Positions 50,732-59,569 of a stretch of 64,000 bases of DNA are shown in pieces; the first letter of the stretch is position 1, and every line of letters starts with the position of its first letter. Both the position numbers and the translations under genes were made by a program. Source of the DNA: Azospirillum sp. B4 (GTDB lineage: Bacteria > Pseudomonadota > Alphaproteobacteria > Azospirillales > Azospirillaceae); contig NZ_BACU01000289.1 in assembly GCF_000333275.1 (NCBI RefSeq), forward strand, positions 62,001-126,000, given 5' to 3'. The notes under the pieces were generated by a model that saw only the letters and a program-made list of their open reading frames with translations, ran no database searches and was not told the origin of the DNA.

Positions 50732-53182
50732 ATGACGCATGCAATCAAAACGAACGCCATAACTGCGCGTAAAGCCATCACCGTGGCCCTGCTTTGCTCG
50801 GCCGGCTGGATGGCTGTGGACACGGCCAACGCGGCACCGGCGCCTGCGCCGGCGGCCGACACCGACGCGCTGTCGGAAATCGTGGTGACGGGTAGCCGCC
50901 GCGTGGACCGCTCCGTCGCGGACTCGCCGTCGCCCATCGACGTCTTCACACCGGAGGATCTGGCCCACCAGGCTGGCGGCGACACCAACGACCTGCTGCG
51001 CCAACTGGTGCCGTCGTTCAACGTCGCGCGCTTCTCCATCTCCGACGGTTCCACCTTCGTGCGCCCGCCGACGCTGCGCGGCCTGCCGCCGGATGAGACG
51101 CTGGTGCTGATCAACGGCAAGCGCTTCCACCGCTCGGCCCTGGTGCAGATCGGCGCCAACGGCCTGACCCAGGGCGCGCAAGGCCCCGACCTGGCCCAGA
51201 TTCCGTCCATCGCCATCAAGCAGCTGGAAGTGCTGCGCGACGGTGCGGCCGCCCAGTACGGTTCCGACGCCATCGCCGGCGTCATGAACTTCACCCTGAA
51301 GGACAGCGCCGACGAGGGCACGGTGGTCACCCAGTGGGGCCAGACCTATGCCGGCGACGGCGGCAGCGCCCACATCCAGGCCAATTCCGGTCTTCCGCTG
51401 GGTGATCGCGGCTTCGTCAACATCAGCGCCGAATATGTGAAGAACGACCCGACGTCGCGCGGCACCCAGCGCCCCGACGCCGCCAAGCTGGCCGCCCAGG
51501 GCCTGACCATCCCCAACCCGGCCCAGCGCTTCGGCGATCCTGCGGTGGAGGCGGAGCGGCTGTTCATCAACAGCGGCATCGACCTGGGCGACAACTCCAA
51601 GATCTACCTGTTCGGCAACTTCGGCCACAGCTATGCCAAGGAAAGCTTCAACTACCGCAACCCCACCACGGTGTCGTGGCTGATCACCCCGTTCACCTTG
51701 GCGGACGGCAGCACCTTCAAATGGAACAGCGTCTTCCCCAACGGCTTCACGCCCTGGTTCTACGGCGACATCCTGGATAGCAGCATCACCGGCGGCTACA
51801 AGACGACGCTGAAGAACGGCCTGATCATCGATGCCAGCGCCAGCTACGGTAAGGATGAGCTGCGGTACAGCATCCGCAATACCGTCAACCCGTCCCTGGG
51901 GCCGAGCAGCCCGCACCAGTTCTATGTCGGCACCCAGATCCAGGAGGAAACCAACCTGAACCTGGACCTGACCTACCCCATGGCGGTCAGCTGGCTGGCC
52001 AGCCCCCTGACCCTGGCGGGTGGTGGCGAATACCGGCGTGAGACCTACACCATCAAGTCGGGCGACACGGCCTCCTACCAGGCCGGCCAGTACTACACCG
52101 CGGGCATGCCCATCGGGTCCAACGGCTATCCCGGCTTCACCGCCAGCGACGCCGGCCAGTACCCGCGCGGCAACTACGCCTTCTACCTGGACGCCGAAGC
52201 CGACATCATCAAGAACCTGAGCGCCGGCGTGGCCCTGCGGTATGAGGACTTCGACGATTTTGGTGACACCACCAACTGGAAGGTCTTCGGCCGCTATCAG
52301 CTGACCGACTGGCTGGCCGTCCGCTCGTCCGTCAACACCGGCTTCCGCGCCCCCACGCCCGGGCAGTCGCACATCAGCAGCACGCAGACGACCTTCAAGG
52401 CCGGCAGCCCGGAACCCATCGTGCTGGGCACCTTCCCCGTCGACAGTCCGGTGGCCAAGTTCTACGGCGCCAAGACGCTGAAGCCGGAAACCTCGTTCAA
52501 CATCGCTGGCGGCCTGGTGTTCGACCTGCCGGCCAAGGTCAGCCTGACCGTCGACTACTACAACATCAAGGTGGAAGACCGCATCGGCATCACCAGCGAC
52601 TTCACCGTCTCCGCCGCCGACCAGATCAAGCTGGCGGCGCTGGGCGTGGTGGGCGCCAACACCCTGGGCAACGTCAATTACTTCGCCAACGCCTTCGACA
52701 CCCGCAGCCAGGGCGTGGACATCGTCGCCAACAAAACGTTCGAGGTCTATGACGGCGACCTGCGCCTGACGGCGGCGGCCAACATCAACCACACCGACGT
52801 CACCAAGTACGACCCCACCGTCATCGACGACAACCGCAAGAAGGACATCCAGAACGGTCTGCCGCACTATCGCGTGAACCTGAGCGCCAACTACGACATC
52901 GGCGCCTTCAGCTTCCTGTATCGCGGCAGCTATTACGGCGCCTGGCAGGACAACTCCAGCGCGGGCCAGAACTATGACCCCGCCTGGATCTTCGACGCGG
53001 AGGTCGCCTACAAGGTGACGGAGGCCCTCACCGCCACCGTCGGCGCCCAGAACCTGTTCGACAAGTATCCGCAGAAGAACCGCAGCACCGCCCGCCTGGC
53101 CTACGGTGACCAATACCCGGACACCTCGCCCTTCGGCTACGACGGCGGCATGTACTATTTCCGCCTGGCCTACAAGTGGTAA
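50732..53182 (+). CDS. TonB-dependent outer-membrane receptor
   Basis: This is an 816-residue precursor. The signal peptide covers about the first 35 residues (to NAA-PA). The TonB box is SEIVVTGSRR and the plug shows LLRQLVPSFNVARFS, PTLRGLPPDETLVLINGKR and KQLEVLRDGAAAQYGSDAIAG. The barrel ends YFRLAYKW with the C-terminal aromatic required for outer-membrane assembly. The NGKR-type plug is typical of receptors that take up organic ligands or siderophores, and the class cannot name the ligand. It follows the amine-oxidase module by 290 bases on the same strand with a short terminator between, so it might import the module's substrate but is separately transcribed. Confidence 0.92.
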   Translation: MTHAIKTNAITARKAITVALLCSAGWMAVDTANAAPAPAPAADTDALSEIVVTGSRRVDRSVADSPSPIDVFTPEDLAHQAGGDTNDLLRQLVPSFNVARFSISDGSTFVRPPTLRGLPPDETLVLINGKRFHRSALVQIGANGLTQGAQGPDLAQIPSIAIKQLEVLRDGAAAQYGSDAIAGVMNFTLKDSADEGTVVTQWGQTYAGDGGSAHIQANSGLPLGDRGFVNISAEYVKNDPTSRGTQRPDAAKLAAQGLTIPNPAQRFGDPAVEAERLFINSGIDLGDNSKIYLFGNFGHSYAKESFNYRNPTTVSWLITPFTLADGSTFKWNSVFPNGFTPWFYGDILDSSITGGYKTTLKNGLIIDASASYGKDELRYSIRNTVNPSLGPSSPHQFYVGTQIQEETNLNLDLTYPMAVSWLASPLTLAGGGEYRRETYTIKSGDTASYQAGQYYTAGMPIGSNGYPGFTASDAGQYPRGNYAFYLDAEADIIKNLSAGVALRYEDFDDFGDTTNWKVFGRYQLTDWLAVRSSVNTGFRAPTPGQSHISSTQTTFKAGSPEPIVLGTFPVDSPVAKFYGAKTLKPETSFNIAGGLVFDLPAKVSLTVDYYNIKVEDRIGITSDFTVSAADQIKLAALGVVGANTLGNVNYFANAFDTRSQGVDIVANKTFEVYDGDLRLTAAANINHTDVTKYDPTVIDDNRKKDIQNGLPHYRVNLSANYDIGAFSFLYRGSYYGAWQDNSSAGQNYDPAWIFDAEVAYKVTEALTATVGAQNLFDKYPQKNRSTARLAYGDQYPDTSPFGYDGGMYYFRLAYKW

Positions 53183-53208
53183 GCGCCTGACCCAGACGTG
53201 ATCAAGGG

Positions 53209-53236
53209 GGCCGCCCGGGCGACTGGGCGGCCTTTT
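53209..53236 (+). terminator. Rho-independent terminator
   Basis: GGCCGCCC and GGGCGGCC pair perfectly around an eight-base loop and are followed by TTTT. It ends the TonB receptor transcript 27 bases after the stop. Confidence 0.9.
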
Positions 53237-53309
53237 CCTTTGGCTGTTTGCCAACGCCCCGGCACCCGGCATAGTGGGCCCATAACAACTTTTGGGGGGC
53301 GTCCTTTCC

Positions 53310-53672
53310 ATGGCCGTTATCGCGAATATCCTGGTGGCCGTCGTGGCCCTGCTGCACGCCTGGTTCCTGGTGCTGGAGATGTTCCTGTGGACCAAGCCGC
53401 TGGGCCTGCGCACCTTCCGCCAGTCGCCGGAAAAGGCTGCGCAATCGGCGGTGCTGGCCGCCAACCAGGGCCTGTACAACGGTTTCCTGGCGGCGGGCCT
53501 GCTGTGGGGCCTGGCCTATCCCGACCCGCTGGCGGCCCTGCACATCAAGACCTTCTTCCTGGCCTGTGTCGTCGTCGCCGGCGCCTACGGCGCCTGGTCC
53601 GTCAGCCGCCGCATCCTGACGATCCAGGCCTTGCCGGCAGCCGTGGCGCTGATCGTGCTGTGGCTGGCCTGA
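53310..53672 (+). CDS. Small membrane protein, DUF1304 family
   Basis: This starts at ATG 53310 and has 120 residues. Four hydrophobic segments fit the DUF1304 family: VVALLHAWFLVLEMFLW at the start, FLAAGLLWGLAY, FLACVVVAGAYGAW and ALPAAVALIVLWLA at the end. The conserved AANQGLYNGFLA in the middle is the family's signature region. Function is unknown; the protein is expected in the inner membrane. It lies between terminators and is probably transcribed alone. Confidence 0.85.
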   Translation: MAVIANILVAVVALLHAWFLVLEMFLWTKPLGLRTFRQSPEKAAQSAVLAANQGLYNGFLAAGLLWGLAYPDPLAALHIKTFFLACVVVAGAYGAWSVSRRILTIQALPAAVALIVLWLA

Positions 53673-53696
53673 GGCCGCATCCGGCGACTGAGGGAC

Positions 53697-53740
53697 GAAA
53701 AAAACCGGCGCCCCGGTACGGGCGGGTATGGGGCGCCGGT
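53697..53740 (-). terminator. Rho-independent terminator for the leftward DUF6607 gene
   Basis: ACCGGCGCCCC (53704-53714) pairs perfectly with GGGGCGCCGGT (53730-53740). On the minus strand the stem is followed by TTTTTTT (53697-53703), so it ends transcription arriving from the right. Confidence 0.88.
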
Positions 53741-53749
53741 CCGGCGGCG

Positions 53750-54799
53750 TCAGGCGCCGGACTTCGCCGTCGCCCGCGTCGCATCGGCGATGACGCGGCG
53801 GGCTTCGGCGATGGCGTCGGGCACGCTCTTGCCGCCTTTGGCGATACTGTCGGCCAGGCCCATCAGGGCCTTGCCGGTGACGGAGCCGTTGTTGGCTTCC
53901 TCCGTCACGCTCACGCCCTGGTGCTGGGCGATGGCCTGGTCCCAGGCGCCGCGCACGGCCGCCCAGTAGACGGTGGTCTTGGCCCAGTAGTCGTCCGCCG
54001 CGGCGACGGGGAAGTCGGCGAAGCGGTTGTAGGTGTTGATCACCGTCTCATGGACGAAGGTGACCAGATTGCCCTCACGGCTTCCGATCTTGGCGTTGTC
54101 CTGCTCATGCACCCAGCCGGCGGGGGTCAGGGCGTGGCGGTTGATGCCGTTGTAGCGATCGTAGGGGGGATGCCTCGTGGCATCACGCCGGGCCAAGGGG
54201 CGCCACGTCTCCTCGCTGGTCCAGCGCGAGACGCCGGCGTCATGCCGCCAGCGCCCCACCCCGCCATAGCGCGGCGAGTCGTCCGTCTGCCACACCGTCT
54301 GTGACCACGCGCCCCTGGCGGCGGCGGAATCGATGGGCGTCAGCGACCAATGACCGGTGCCCTGGTAGGCCAGCACGCCGGCGGGCTGGTAGACCCAGTC
54401 CTGGCGCCAGTGCTTCACCACCACGGGCAGGCCGTCGTCGCCGTCCACCACCAGCAGGTGCTGCAGGCGGATGACGGAACCGGTGTCCTCCACCACCCGC
54501 ACCACCTCCTCACCACCGCTGGTCTTGGGCGCGATGGGCTTGTAGTCGGCGAGGAAGGGCGTGGTCTCGCGGAAATCGAAGGTCACCTTGAAGGTGCCGG
54601 CCATGCCCAGGATGGCCCTGCGGTCCTGGTCCGGGGCGGCCTGGTCCGGGGCGGCGGCAGCCGTGCGCGCGGTGATGGTTTCGGCGGCGCCGGCAGCCCC
54701 TGGCGGCAGGTGGGTGGCGACGCCCACCAGGGCGGCGCCGGCCAGGCCCCGGGTCAGGAAGGCGCGGCGTCCGCTCTTCAATGCGTCATGCGTGGTCAT
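53750..54799 (-). CDS. Tat-exported DUF6607-family protein next to heme-type receptor
   Basis: This 349-residue protein begins with a twin-arginine-like signal (GRRAFLTRGLAGAALVG). The body matches the DUF6607 pattern as I know it: FKVTFDFRETTPF near residue 75, HLLVVDGDDGLPVVVKHWRQDWVY near residue 115 (two adjoining blocks), DDSPRYGGVGRWRHD, VSRWTSEETWRPL and a WVHEQDNAKIG strand near residue 235. The family's function is unknown to me; it is found beside heme or iron-linked TonB receptors. Here it starts 32 bases after the receptor's stop on the same strand, so the two are one operon. It may be a periplasmic ligand-handling protein. Confidence 0.85.
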   Translation of the reverse strand: MTTHDALKSGRRAFLTRGLAGAALVGVATHLPPGAAGAAETITARTAAAAPDQAAPDQDRRAILGMAGTFKVTFDFRETTPFLADYKPIAPKTSGGEEVVRVVEDTGSVIRLQHLLVVDGDDGLPVVVKHWRQDWVYQPAGVLAYQGTGHWSLTPIDSAAARGAWSQTVWQTDDSPRYGGVGRWRHDAGVSRWTSEETWRPLARRDATRHPPYDRYNGINRHALTPAGWVHEQDNAKIGSREGNLVTFVHETVINTYNRFADFPVAAADDYWAKTTVYWAAVRGAWDQAIAQHQGVSVTEEANNGSVTGKALMGLADSIAKGGKSVPDAIAEARRVIADATRATAKSGA

Positions 54800-54830
54800 C
54801 GGTTGGCCTCTCGGATCGTGCGGGTTCGGG

Positions 54831-57143
54831 TCAGAGCTTCAGGGTCAGCGACGCGCCGAAGTTGCGTCCCGCCTGGGTGTAGGCGTCCAGCACCGTGGAG
54901 GTGGACGACTGGCCGCGCACATCGCCCCACCACCAGTACTTCTCATCCGTCAGGTTGAAGACGCCGGCACGGATCGAGGCGTTATCCGTCACGTTCCAGT
55001 AGGCGGTGGCGTCCAGGATGGTGAAGGCCTTGGGGATGAAGTAGGTGGCGCTGCTGACGTCCGACCTGTCCTTGGCGCCGGAATGGGTCATGGTCAGTTG
55101 CCCGCCGAAGCGGCCGGCGGGGTCGCGGTAGGTCACGCCCAGCACCAGCTTCCACGGATCGACGCTGTCCAGCGGGGTTTTCACGCCGCCGGACGTGCTC
55201 TCGCCATGGGTGTAGGAAAAGGCGGCCTGCGCCCCGATTCCGGAGTTCAGGGTGAACTGGCCCTTGGCCTCCGCCCCCTGCAGGTTCACCTTCGACAGGT
55301 TCACATACTGGTAGATCGCCGGGTTGGCGGCGGTGAAATTGCCGCCGACCTGCACCTGGTCGATGAAGTCGCGGTAGCGGCCGGCATAGCCGGTGACGCT
55401 GGCGTCCCAGCGGCCGCCGCCCAGCAGCGGGTTCTCCACGCCATTGCCCCCGGCCCGTTCACCCCAGGCGCCGTTGAACTTGAAGCCGCCTTCGATGGTC
55501 TGGCTGGTTTCCGCCTTCAGGTTGGGGTTGGAGACGGACTTGTAGTTCTGGGTGGGGTTGGCGAAGCCGTTGTTCACCTGCGACGGGGCCGGCGCCTTGA
55601 AGCCTTCCGCCAGGTTCATGAACACGCCCACGTCCGGCAGCAGGTGGTACATGATGCCCAGCTTGGGCGAGACATGGCTGTCGTTCTTGGAAATGGGCGT
55701 CAGCGCCGTGAACAGCGGATCGTCCTTCTTGGGCGACAGGTCGTAATAGTCGAAGCGGACGGCGGGATAGAGGGTCAACCGCCTGTCGAAGGCGTTGATC
55801 TCATCCTGCACGAAGACTCCCGCCAGCGTGTAATCGGTGGTGGGGTAGGCCCGGGATGGGAAGGTGTCGCCGGCCGACGGCACGGTGCCAGCGCGTAACG
55901 ATTCCTGATGGGTCAGGGAATAGTCGCCGCCGTACACGAACGTATGCGTCAGGTCGTGCCCCAGGGTCTTGCTCTGCGCCTGGATGTCGAAACCGTAGAC
56001 GCGCGTGTCGAAGGTGCTGTCGCGCGTGCGATCGACGGCGGTGTTGCGATCCTCCGCGCCATATTGGACGGCATGGGTTTCCTGGTAGTAGGCCGTCCAG
56101 CGCAGGCTATCCAGAACGTCCGCGCCCACATCATAGCGATGATCGAAACTGACGCGGTTGCGGTCCTGGCGGTCGCGGGCGATGAGGCCCAGCACGCTGG
56201 TGGAGGCCAGCGGCGGCTTGGCGATGGCGCTCAGCACCGTGGTGTTGGTGTGGTTGTCGTCATGGTCGAAGGTCAGGCGCAGGCGGTGCGCGTCCGTCGG
56301 CTCGTACACCACCTTGGCCAGGACCGCGTTGGAATAGACGTCCTGCGGGTTGGCGGTGGTGCGGTCGGTGTTGGCGCTGTTGTTGGAGCCCGCGGTCGCC
56401 GTCTCGTTGCCATCGCGCCGGGTGTAGGCCACCAGGGCTTCCAGCTTGCCCACGCGGCCGGCGGCCAGCGTGCCCTTGGACCATGCCCCGTCAACGGAGG
56501 TGTAGCCCACCGTGCCCTGGATGGCCCAGTCCTTGCCCGCCGTCAGCAGGTCGTCCGGATCCTTGGTGATGAAGCTGACGGCGCCGGCGACGCCGTCGCT
56601 GCCGTAAAGGGCCGACGCCGGCCCGCGCAGGATTTCCACCGACTTCAGCAGGCCCAGGTCGACATAGTCGCCACGGCCCATGTTCTGGGCGCCGAAGCTG
56701 TAGGCGTCGGGCACGCGGATGCCATCGGTCAGCATCAGGACGCGGTTGCCTTCCAGGCCACGGATGTTGAAGCCGCTGTCGCCGTCGCGGCCCGTGGATG
56801 AGCCGGCCAGGGTGAAACGCGCCGGGCTGCGGCGCACCGAGACGCCGGGCTCATAACGCACCAAATCCTTGATGTCCGTCACCAGCTGTTCGTCGATCTG
56901 CTGACTGGTGATGACGCTGACGGTGGCCGGCACGTCGCTGACGTCCTTGGCCGTGCGGGTGGCCGTGACGGTCACCGTCTCCAGCGGGCCGCCGGCGTCC
57001 GCGTCCGCCGGCGCGGCATCGGGCGCCGCCTCGGGTGTCGCGGCCAGCGCGGTGTGGGTCAAGGTGGCGCCCCCCAGCGCCGCCAACAGCCAAAACGGAA
57101 CGGTCGCCTTCAACAGCGTTCGCTGCATTCTTGTTTTCCCCAT
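54831..57143 (-). CDS. TonB-dependent heme/hemoglobin-type receptor
   Basis: I favour the Met ending at 57143 with AGGA upstream, giving 770 residues; a Met five codons later is the alternative. A signal peptide (LLKATVPFWLLAALGG) precedes a TonB box-like LETVTVTATR and a plug with DVPATVSVITSQQIDE, NIRGLEGNRVLMLTDGIR and VEILRGPASALYGSDGVAG. The barrel has the FxAP box as FKAP and, about 20 residues later, NPNLKAET, the pair of motifs marking heme receptors. The barrel ends in a short LTLKL strand. It should import heme or a similar iron source. Downstream on the same strand is the DUF6607 gene, and a Fur-like box lies upstream. Confidence 0.9.
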   Translation of the reverse strand: MGKTRMQRTLLKATVPFWLLAALGGATLTHTALAATPEAAPDAAPADADAGGPLETVTVTATRTAKDVSDVPATVSVITSQQIDEQLVTDIKDLVRYEPGVSVRRSPARFTLAGSSTGRDGDSGFNIRGLEGNRVLMLTDGIRVPDAYSFGAQNMGRGDYVDLGLLKSVEILRGPASALYGSDGVAGAVSFITKDPDDLLTAGKDWAIQGTVGYTSVDGAWSKGTLAAGRVGKLEALVAYTRRDGNETATAGSNNSANTDRTTANPQDVYSNAVLAKVVYEPTDAHRLRLTFDHDDNHTNTTVLSAIAKPPLASTSVLGLIARDRQDRNRVSFDHRYDVGADVLDSLRWTAYYQETHAVQYGAEDRNTAVDRTRDSTFDTRVYGFDIQAQSKTLGHDLTHTFVYGGDYSLTHQESLRAGTVPSAGDTFPSRAYPTTDYTLAGVFVQDEINAFDRRLTLYPAVRFDYYDLSPKKDDPLFTALTPISKNDSHVSPKLGIMYHLLPDVGVFMNLAEGFKAPAPSQVNNGFANPTQNYKSVSNPNLKAETSQTIEGGFKFNGAWGERAGGNGVENPLLGGGRWDASVTGYAGRYRDFIDQVQVGGNFTAANPAIYQYVNLSKVNLQGAEAKGQFTLNSGIGAQAAFSYTHGESTSGGVKTPLDSVDPWKLVLGVTYRDPAGRFGGQLTMTHSGAKDRSDVSSATYFIPKAFTILDATAYWNVTDNASIRAGVFNLTDEKYWWWGDVRGQSSTSTVLDAYTQAGRNFGASLTLKL

Positions 57144-57182
57144 CAGGTTGGTTCCTGAAGCAGCTATATGACTCATGAAATT

Positions 57183-57201
57183 AAGAATCAATCTCATTCT
57201 C
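57183..57201 (-). promoter_or_regulatory. Fur-box-like sequence between divergent receptor genes
   Basis: On the minus strand the 19 bases GAGAATGAGATTGATTCTT agree with the GATAATGATAATCATTATC Fur consensus at 13 positions by my count. It lies 40 bases upstream of the heme-type receptor start and in the 228-base gap before the rightward siderophore-like receptor, a position that could serve both. Confidence 0.5.
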
Positions 57202-57371
57202 ATTGGATAAGTCCGCGACGGCGCAACCCCGCCCTGAACAGGCAGAGGTTTGACCCGGCGGCGGGAATCCGCCAAAAAACCGCCAATCCCAATTCTGTGC
57301 GTGGCTTGTCCCACCCCGCCCTTCCAGCGGCGGGCAGGACAGGCCGCCCCTTTCAGGATGACACTCCCGTG

Positions 57372-59552
57372 ATGATTTCCCTCCGCCGTCCCCACCGCCT
57401 GATGCAATCCGTGGCGGCGATCGCCCTGGTGATGGGCGGGGCCGCGCAGGCCGAACCGGCCGACCAGCCGGCCACCGTCATCATCACCGGCGTGCGCGAC
57501 CAGGGCTTCCGCGCCACCGACACCCAGTTCGGCGCCGCCGGCACGGTGCTGGACACCCCGGCGTCGGTCAGCGTCGTCACCCGCGACCTGATGGACGACC
57601 AGCAGGCCCGGCGCTTGAGCGACCTGATCCGCAACGACGCCTCGATCGGGGAGAACTACGCGCCCGAAGGCTATTACGAGGACATCGCCATCCGGGGCTT
57701 CCCCCTGGATCTGGCCACCGGCCTGCAGATCAACGGTCTGACCATCGCCGGCGAGCAGCCGGTGGCGCTGGAAAACAAGGAACGGGTGGAGTTCCTGAAG
57801 GGCCTGGCCGGTGTGGATGCCGGGGTGGTGGCCCCGGGCGGCCTGGTCGACTATGTCACCAAGCGGCCGGCCGAGGTGCGCAGCCTGACCCTGGGCACGG
57901 ACAACCGGGGCGGCCTATACAGCGCGATCGACGTGGGCGCCCTGTTCGGGGAGCGCAAGCAGTACGGCCTGCGCCTGAACGCCGCGCATGAGGACATCGC
58001 CAGCTACGTCGACCACGCCGACGGCTACCGCAATTTCGGATCCATCGCCGGCGATTGGCGGGCGACGGAGAATGATACCTTCAACCTAGACCTGGAATAC
58101 CAGCGCCGGGTGCAGCACTCGGTCTCCGGCTACCAGCTGCTGGGCGGCACGGCGCTGCCGGCGCTGGACACGGTGTCGCCGTCGCGCATGCTGGCGGCGC
58201 AGTCCTGGACCAAGCCGGTCACCATCAACGCCCTGAACCTGTCCGGCCAGTATGAGCACCGGTTCAGCGACGACTGGCGCCTGACGGTGTCCATCGGCCA
58301 CAGCCGCACGGTCATCGACGACAACGTCGCCTTCGCCTATGGCTGCTACGCCATCGCCAGCTGCGCCGACGGCACCTCGCCCGGTTACTATTTCGCCGCC
58401 AACGGCGACTTCGACGTCTACGATTACCGCAGCCCCAACGACGCGCGGGAGGATGACCAGGCGCAAGCCCTGCTGCGCGGCAAGGTCGCCACCGGGGCCA
58501 TCGGCCACAGCCTGACCCTGGGGGTCAGCGCCTTCCGCCGCACGGTGACGCAGACCGATTACGTTTACGATTACGTCGGCAGCGACAACATCTACAACCC
58601 CACGCCCCTGGCCTTCGCCCCCTCCCCCAACAATCCCGGCGCCAACTACGAACGGCTGGACAGCCGCCAGTACGCCATGACGGCCATGGACCGGATCGAC
58701 CTGGGCGCCTTGGTGACGGGCCTGGAGCTGGACGCCGGCGTGCGCGGCGTGTTCCTGCGCGAACGCGCCTACGACATCGACCACACCACCACCCGCAACA
58801 CCGCGGAGACGCTGCCCCTGCCGCAGCTGGCCCTGGTCTACAAGCCGCTGGCGGCCGTGACGCTGTACGCCAGCCACTCCCGTGGCCTGTCCCTGGGCGG
58901 CCAGGCGCCGGCCTGGGCCACCAACGCCAGCGAAATCCTGTCCCCATCGCTGTCCTGGCAGGATGAAGTGGGGGCCAAGTACGACTGGAACGGCCTGCTG
59001 CTGGGCGCCAGCGTCTTCCGCCTGAGCAAGGCCTATGAATACGCCAAGCCGGATGACAGCGCGTACGGCTTCACCTATTTGCGCCAGGGGACGGAACGGC
59101 ACGACGGGCTGGAACTGAACGCCGCCGGCCAGGTGACCGAGGCCCTGCGCCTGACCGCCAGCGCCACCTTCATGCACGCCGTGGCCTATGGCACCGGCAC
59201 GCCCAGCTATGACGGCCACCAGGCCATCAACGTGCCGCACGTGCGCACCGCCCTCTACGCCGATTACACCCTGCCGCACCTGGACGGACTGGCCCTGCTG
59301 GCCGGCTGGCAGTATGTGGGCGAACGGGCGGCGGCGCGGAACGCGGTGGCCTATGCCCCCGCCTACTCCCTGTTCAACGCCGGCCTGCGCTACGCCCCCA
59401 GCGCGCTGGACAACAAGCTGACCCTGCGGCTGTCGGTCGACAACCTGCTGGATCGGCGCTACTGGAAAGATGTTGGCGAGAGCGCCGGCGACGCCTATCT
59501 GCATCTGGGGGCGCCGCGCACCGCGCGCTTCACGCTTCAGTACTCCCTATAA
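57372..59552 (+). CDS. TonB-dependent receptor, siderophore-receptor class
   Basis: This starts at ATG 57372, giving 726 residues; the frame is open upstream but a signal peptide begins here (MISLRRPHRLMQSVAAIALV, cleavage near AQA-EP). The plug has DTPASVSVVTRDLMDDQQA, AIRGFPLDLATGLQINGL, VEFLKGLAGVDAG and APGGLVDYVTKRP, the pattern of ferric-siderophore receptors such as the FhuE/FpvA class. The barrel ends in FTLQYSL. Two genes follow closely on the same strand, an APH-fold kinase and a PnuC-type transporter, so the imported ligand may be vitamin-like rather than a siderophore. A Fur-like box lies upstream. Confidence 0.9.
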   Translation: MISLRRPHRLMQSVAAIALVMGGAAQAEPADQPATVIITGVRDQGFRATDTQFGAAGTVLDTPASVSVVTRDLMDDQQARRLSDLIRNDASIGENYAPEGYYEDIAIRGFPLDLATGLQINGLTIAGEQPVALENKERVEFLKGLAGVDAGVVAPGGLVDYVTKRPAEVRSLTLGTDNRGGLYSAIDVGALFGERKQYGLRLNAAHEDIASYVDHADGYRNFGSIAGDWRATENDTFNLDLEYQRRVQHSVSGYQLLGGTALPALDTVSPSRMLAAQSWTKPVTINALNLSGQYEHRFSDDWRLTVSIGHSRTVIDDNVAFAYGCYAIASCADGTSPGYYFAANGDFDVYDYRSPNDAREDDQAQALLRGKVATGAIGHSLTLGVSAFRRTVTQTDYVYDYVGSDNIYNPTPLAFAPSPNNPGANYERLDSRQYAMTAMDRIDLGALVTGLELDAGVRGVFLRERAYDIDHTTTRNTAETLPLPQLALVYKPLAAVTLYASHSRGLSLGGQAPAWATNASEILSPSLSWQDEVGAKYDWNGLLLGASVFRLSKAYEYAKPDDSAYGFTYLRQGTERHDGLELNAAGQVTEALRLTASATFMHAVAYGTGTPSYDGHQAINVPHVRTALYADYTLPHLDGLALLAGWQYVGERAAARNAVAYAPAYSLFNAGLRYAPSALDNKLTLRLSVDNLLDRRYWKDVGESAGDAYLHLGAPRTARFTLQYSL

Positions 59553-59569
59553 GGTCCTTGCCCCGCTTC

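Noticed and set aside
50651-53479. A minus-strand open frame of about 940 codons opposite the TonB receptor
   Set aside because: It mirrors the receptor gene exactly and its translation has the Val/Gly/Gln bias of antisense frames; the plus-strand receptor has signal peptide, TonB box and plug motifs.
57206-57371. Thiamine (TPP) or cobalamin riboswitch ahead of the receptor-kinase-PnuC operon
   Set aside because: I looked for CTGAGA and the CTGATC/GATAATACC-type helices and for the cobalamin core, and saw neither. The region is short and GC-rich.
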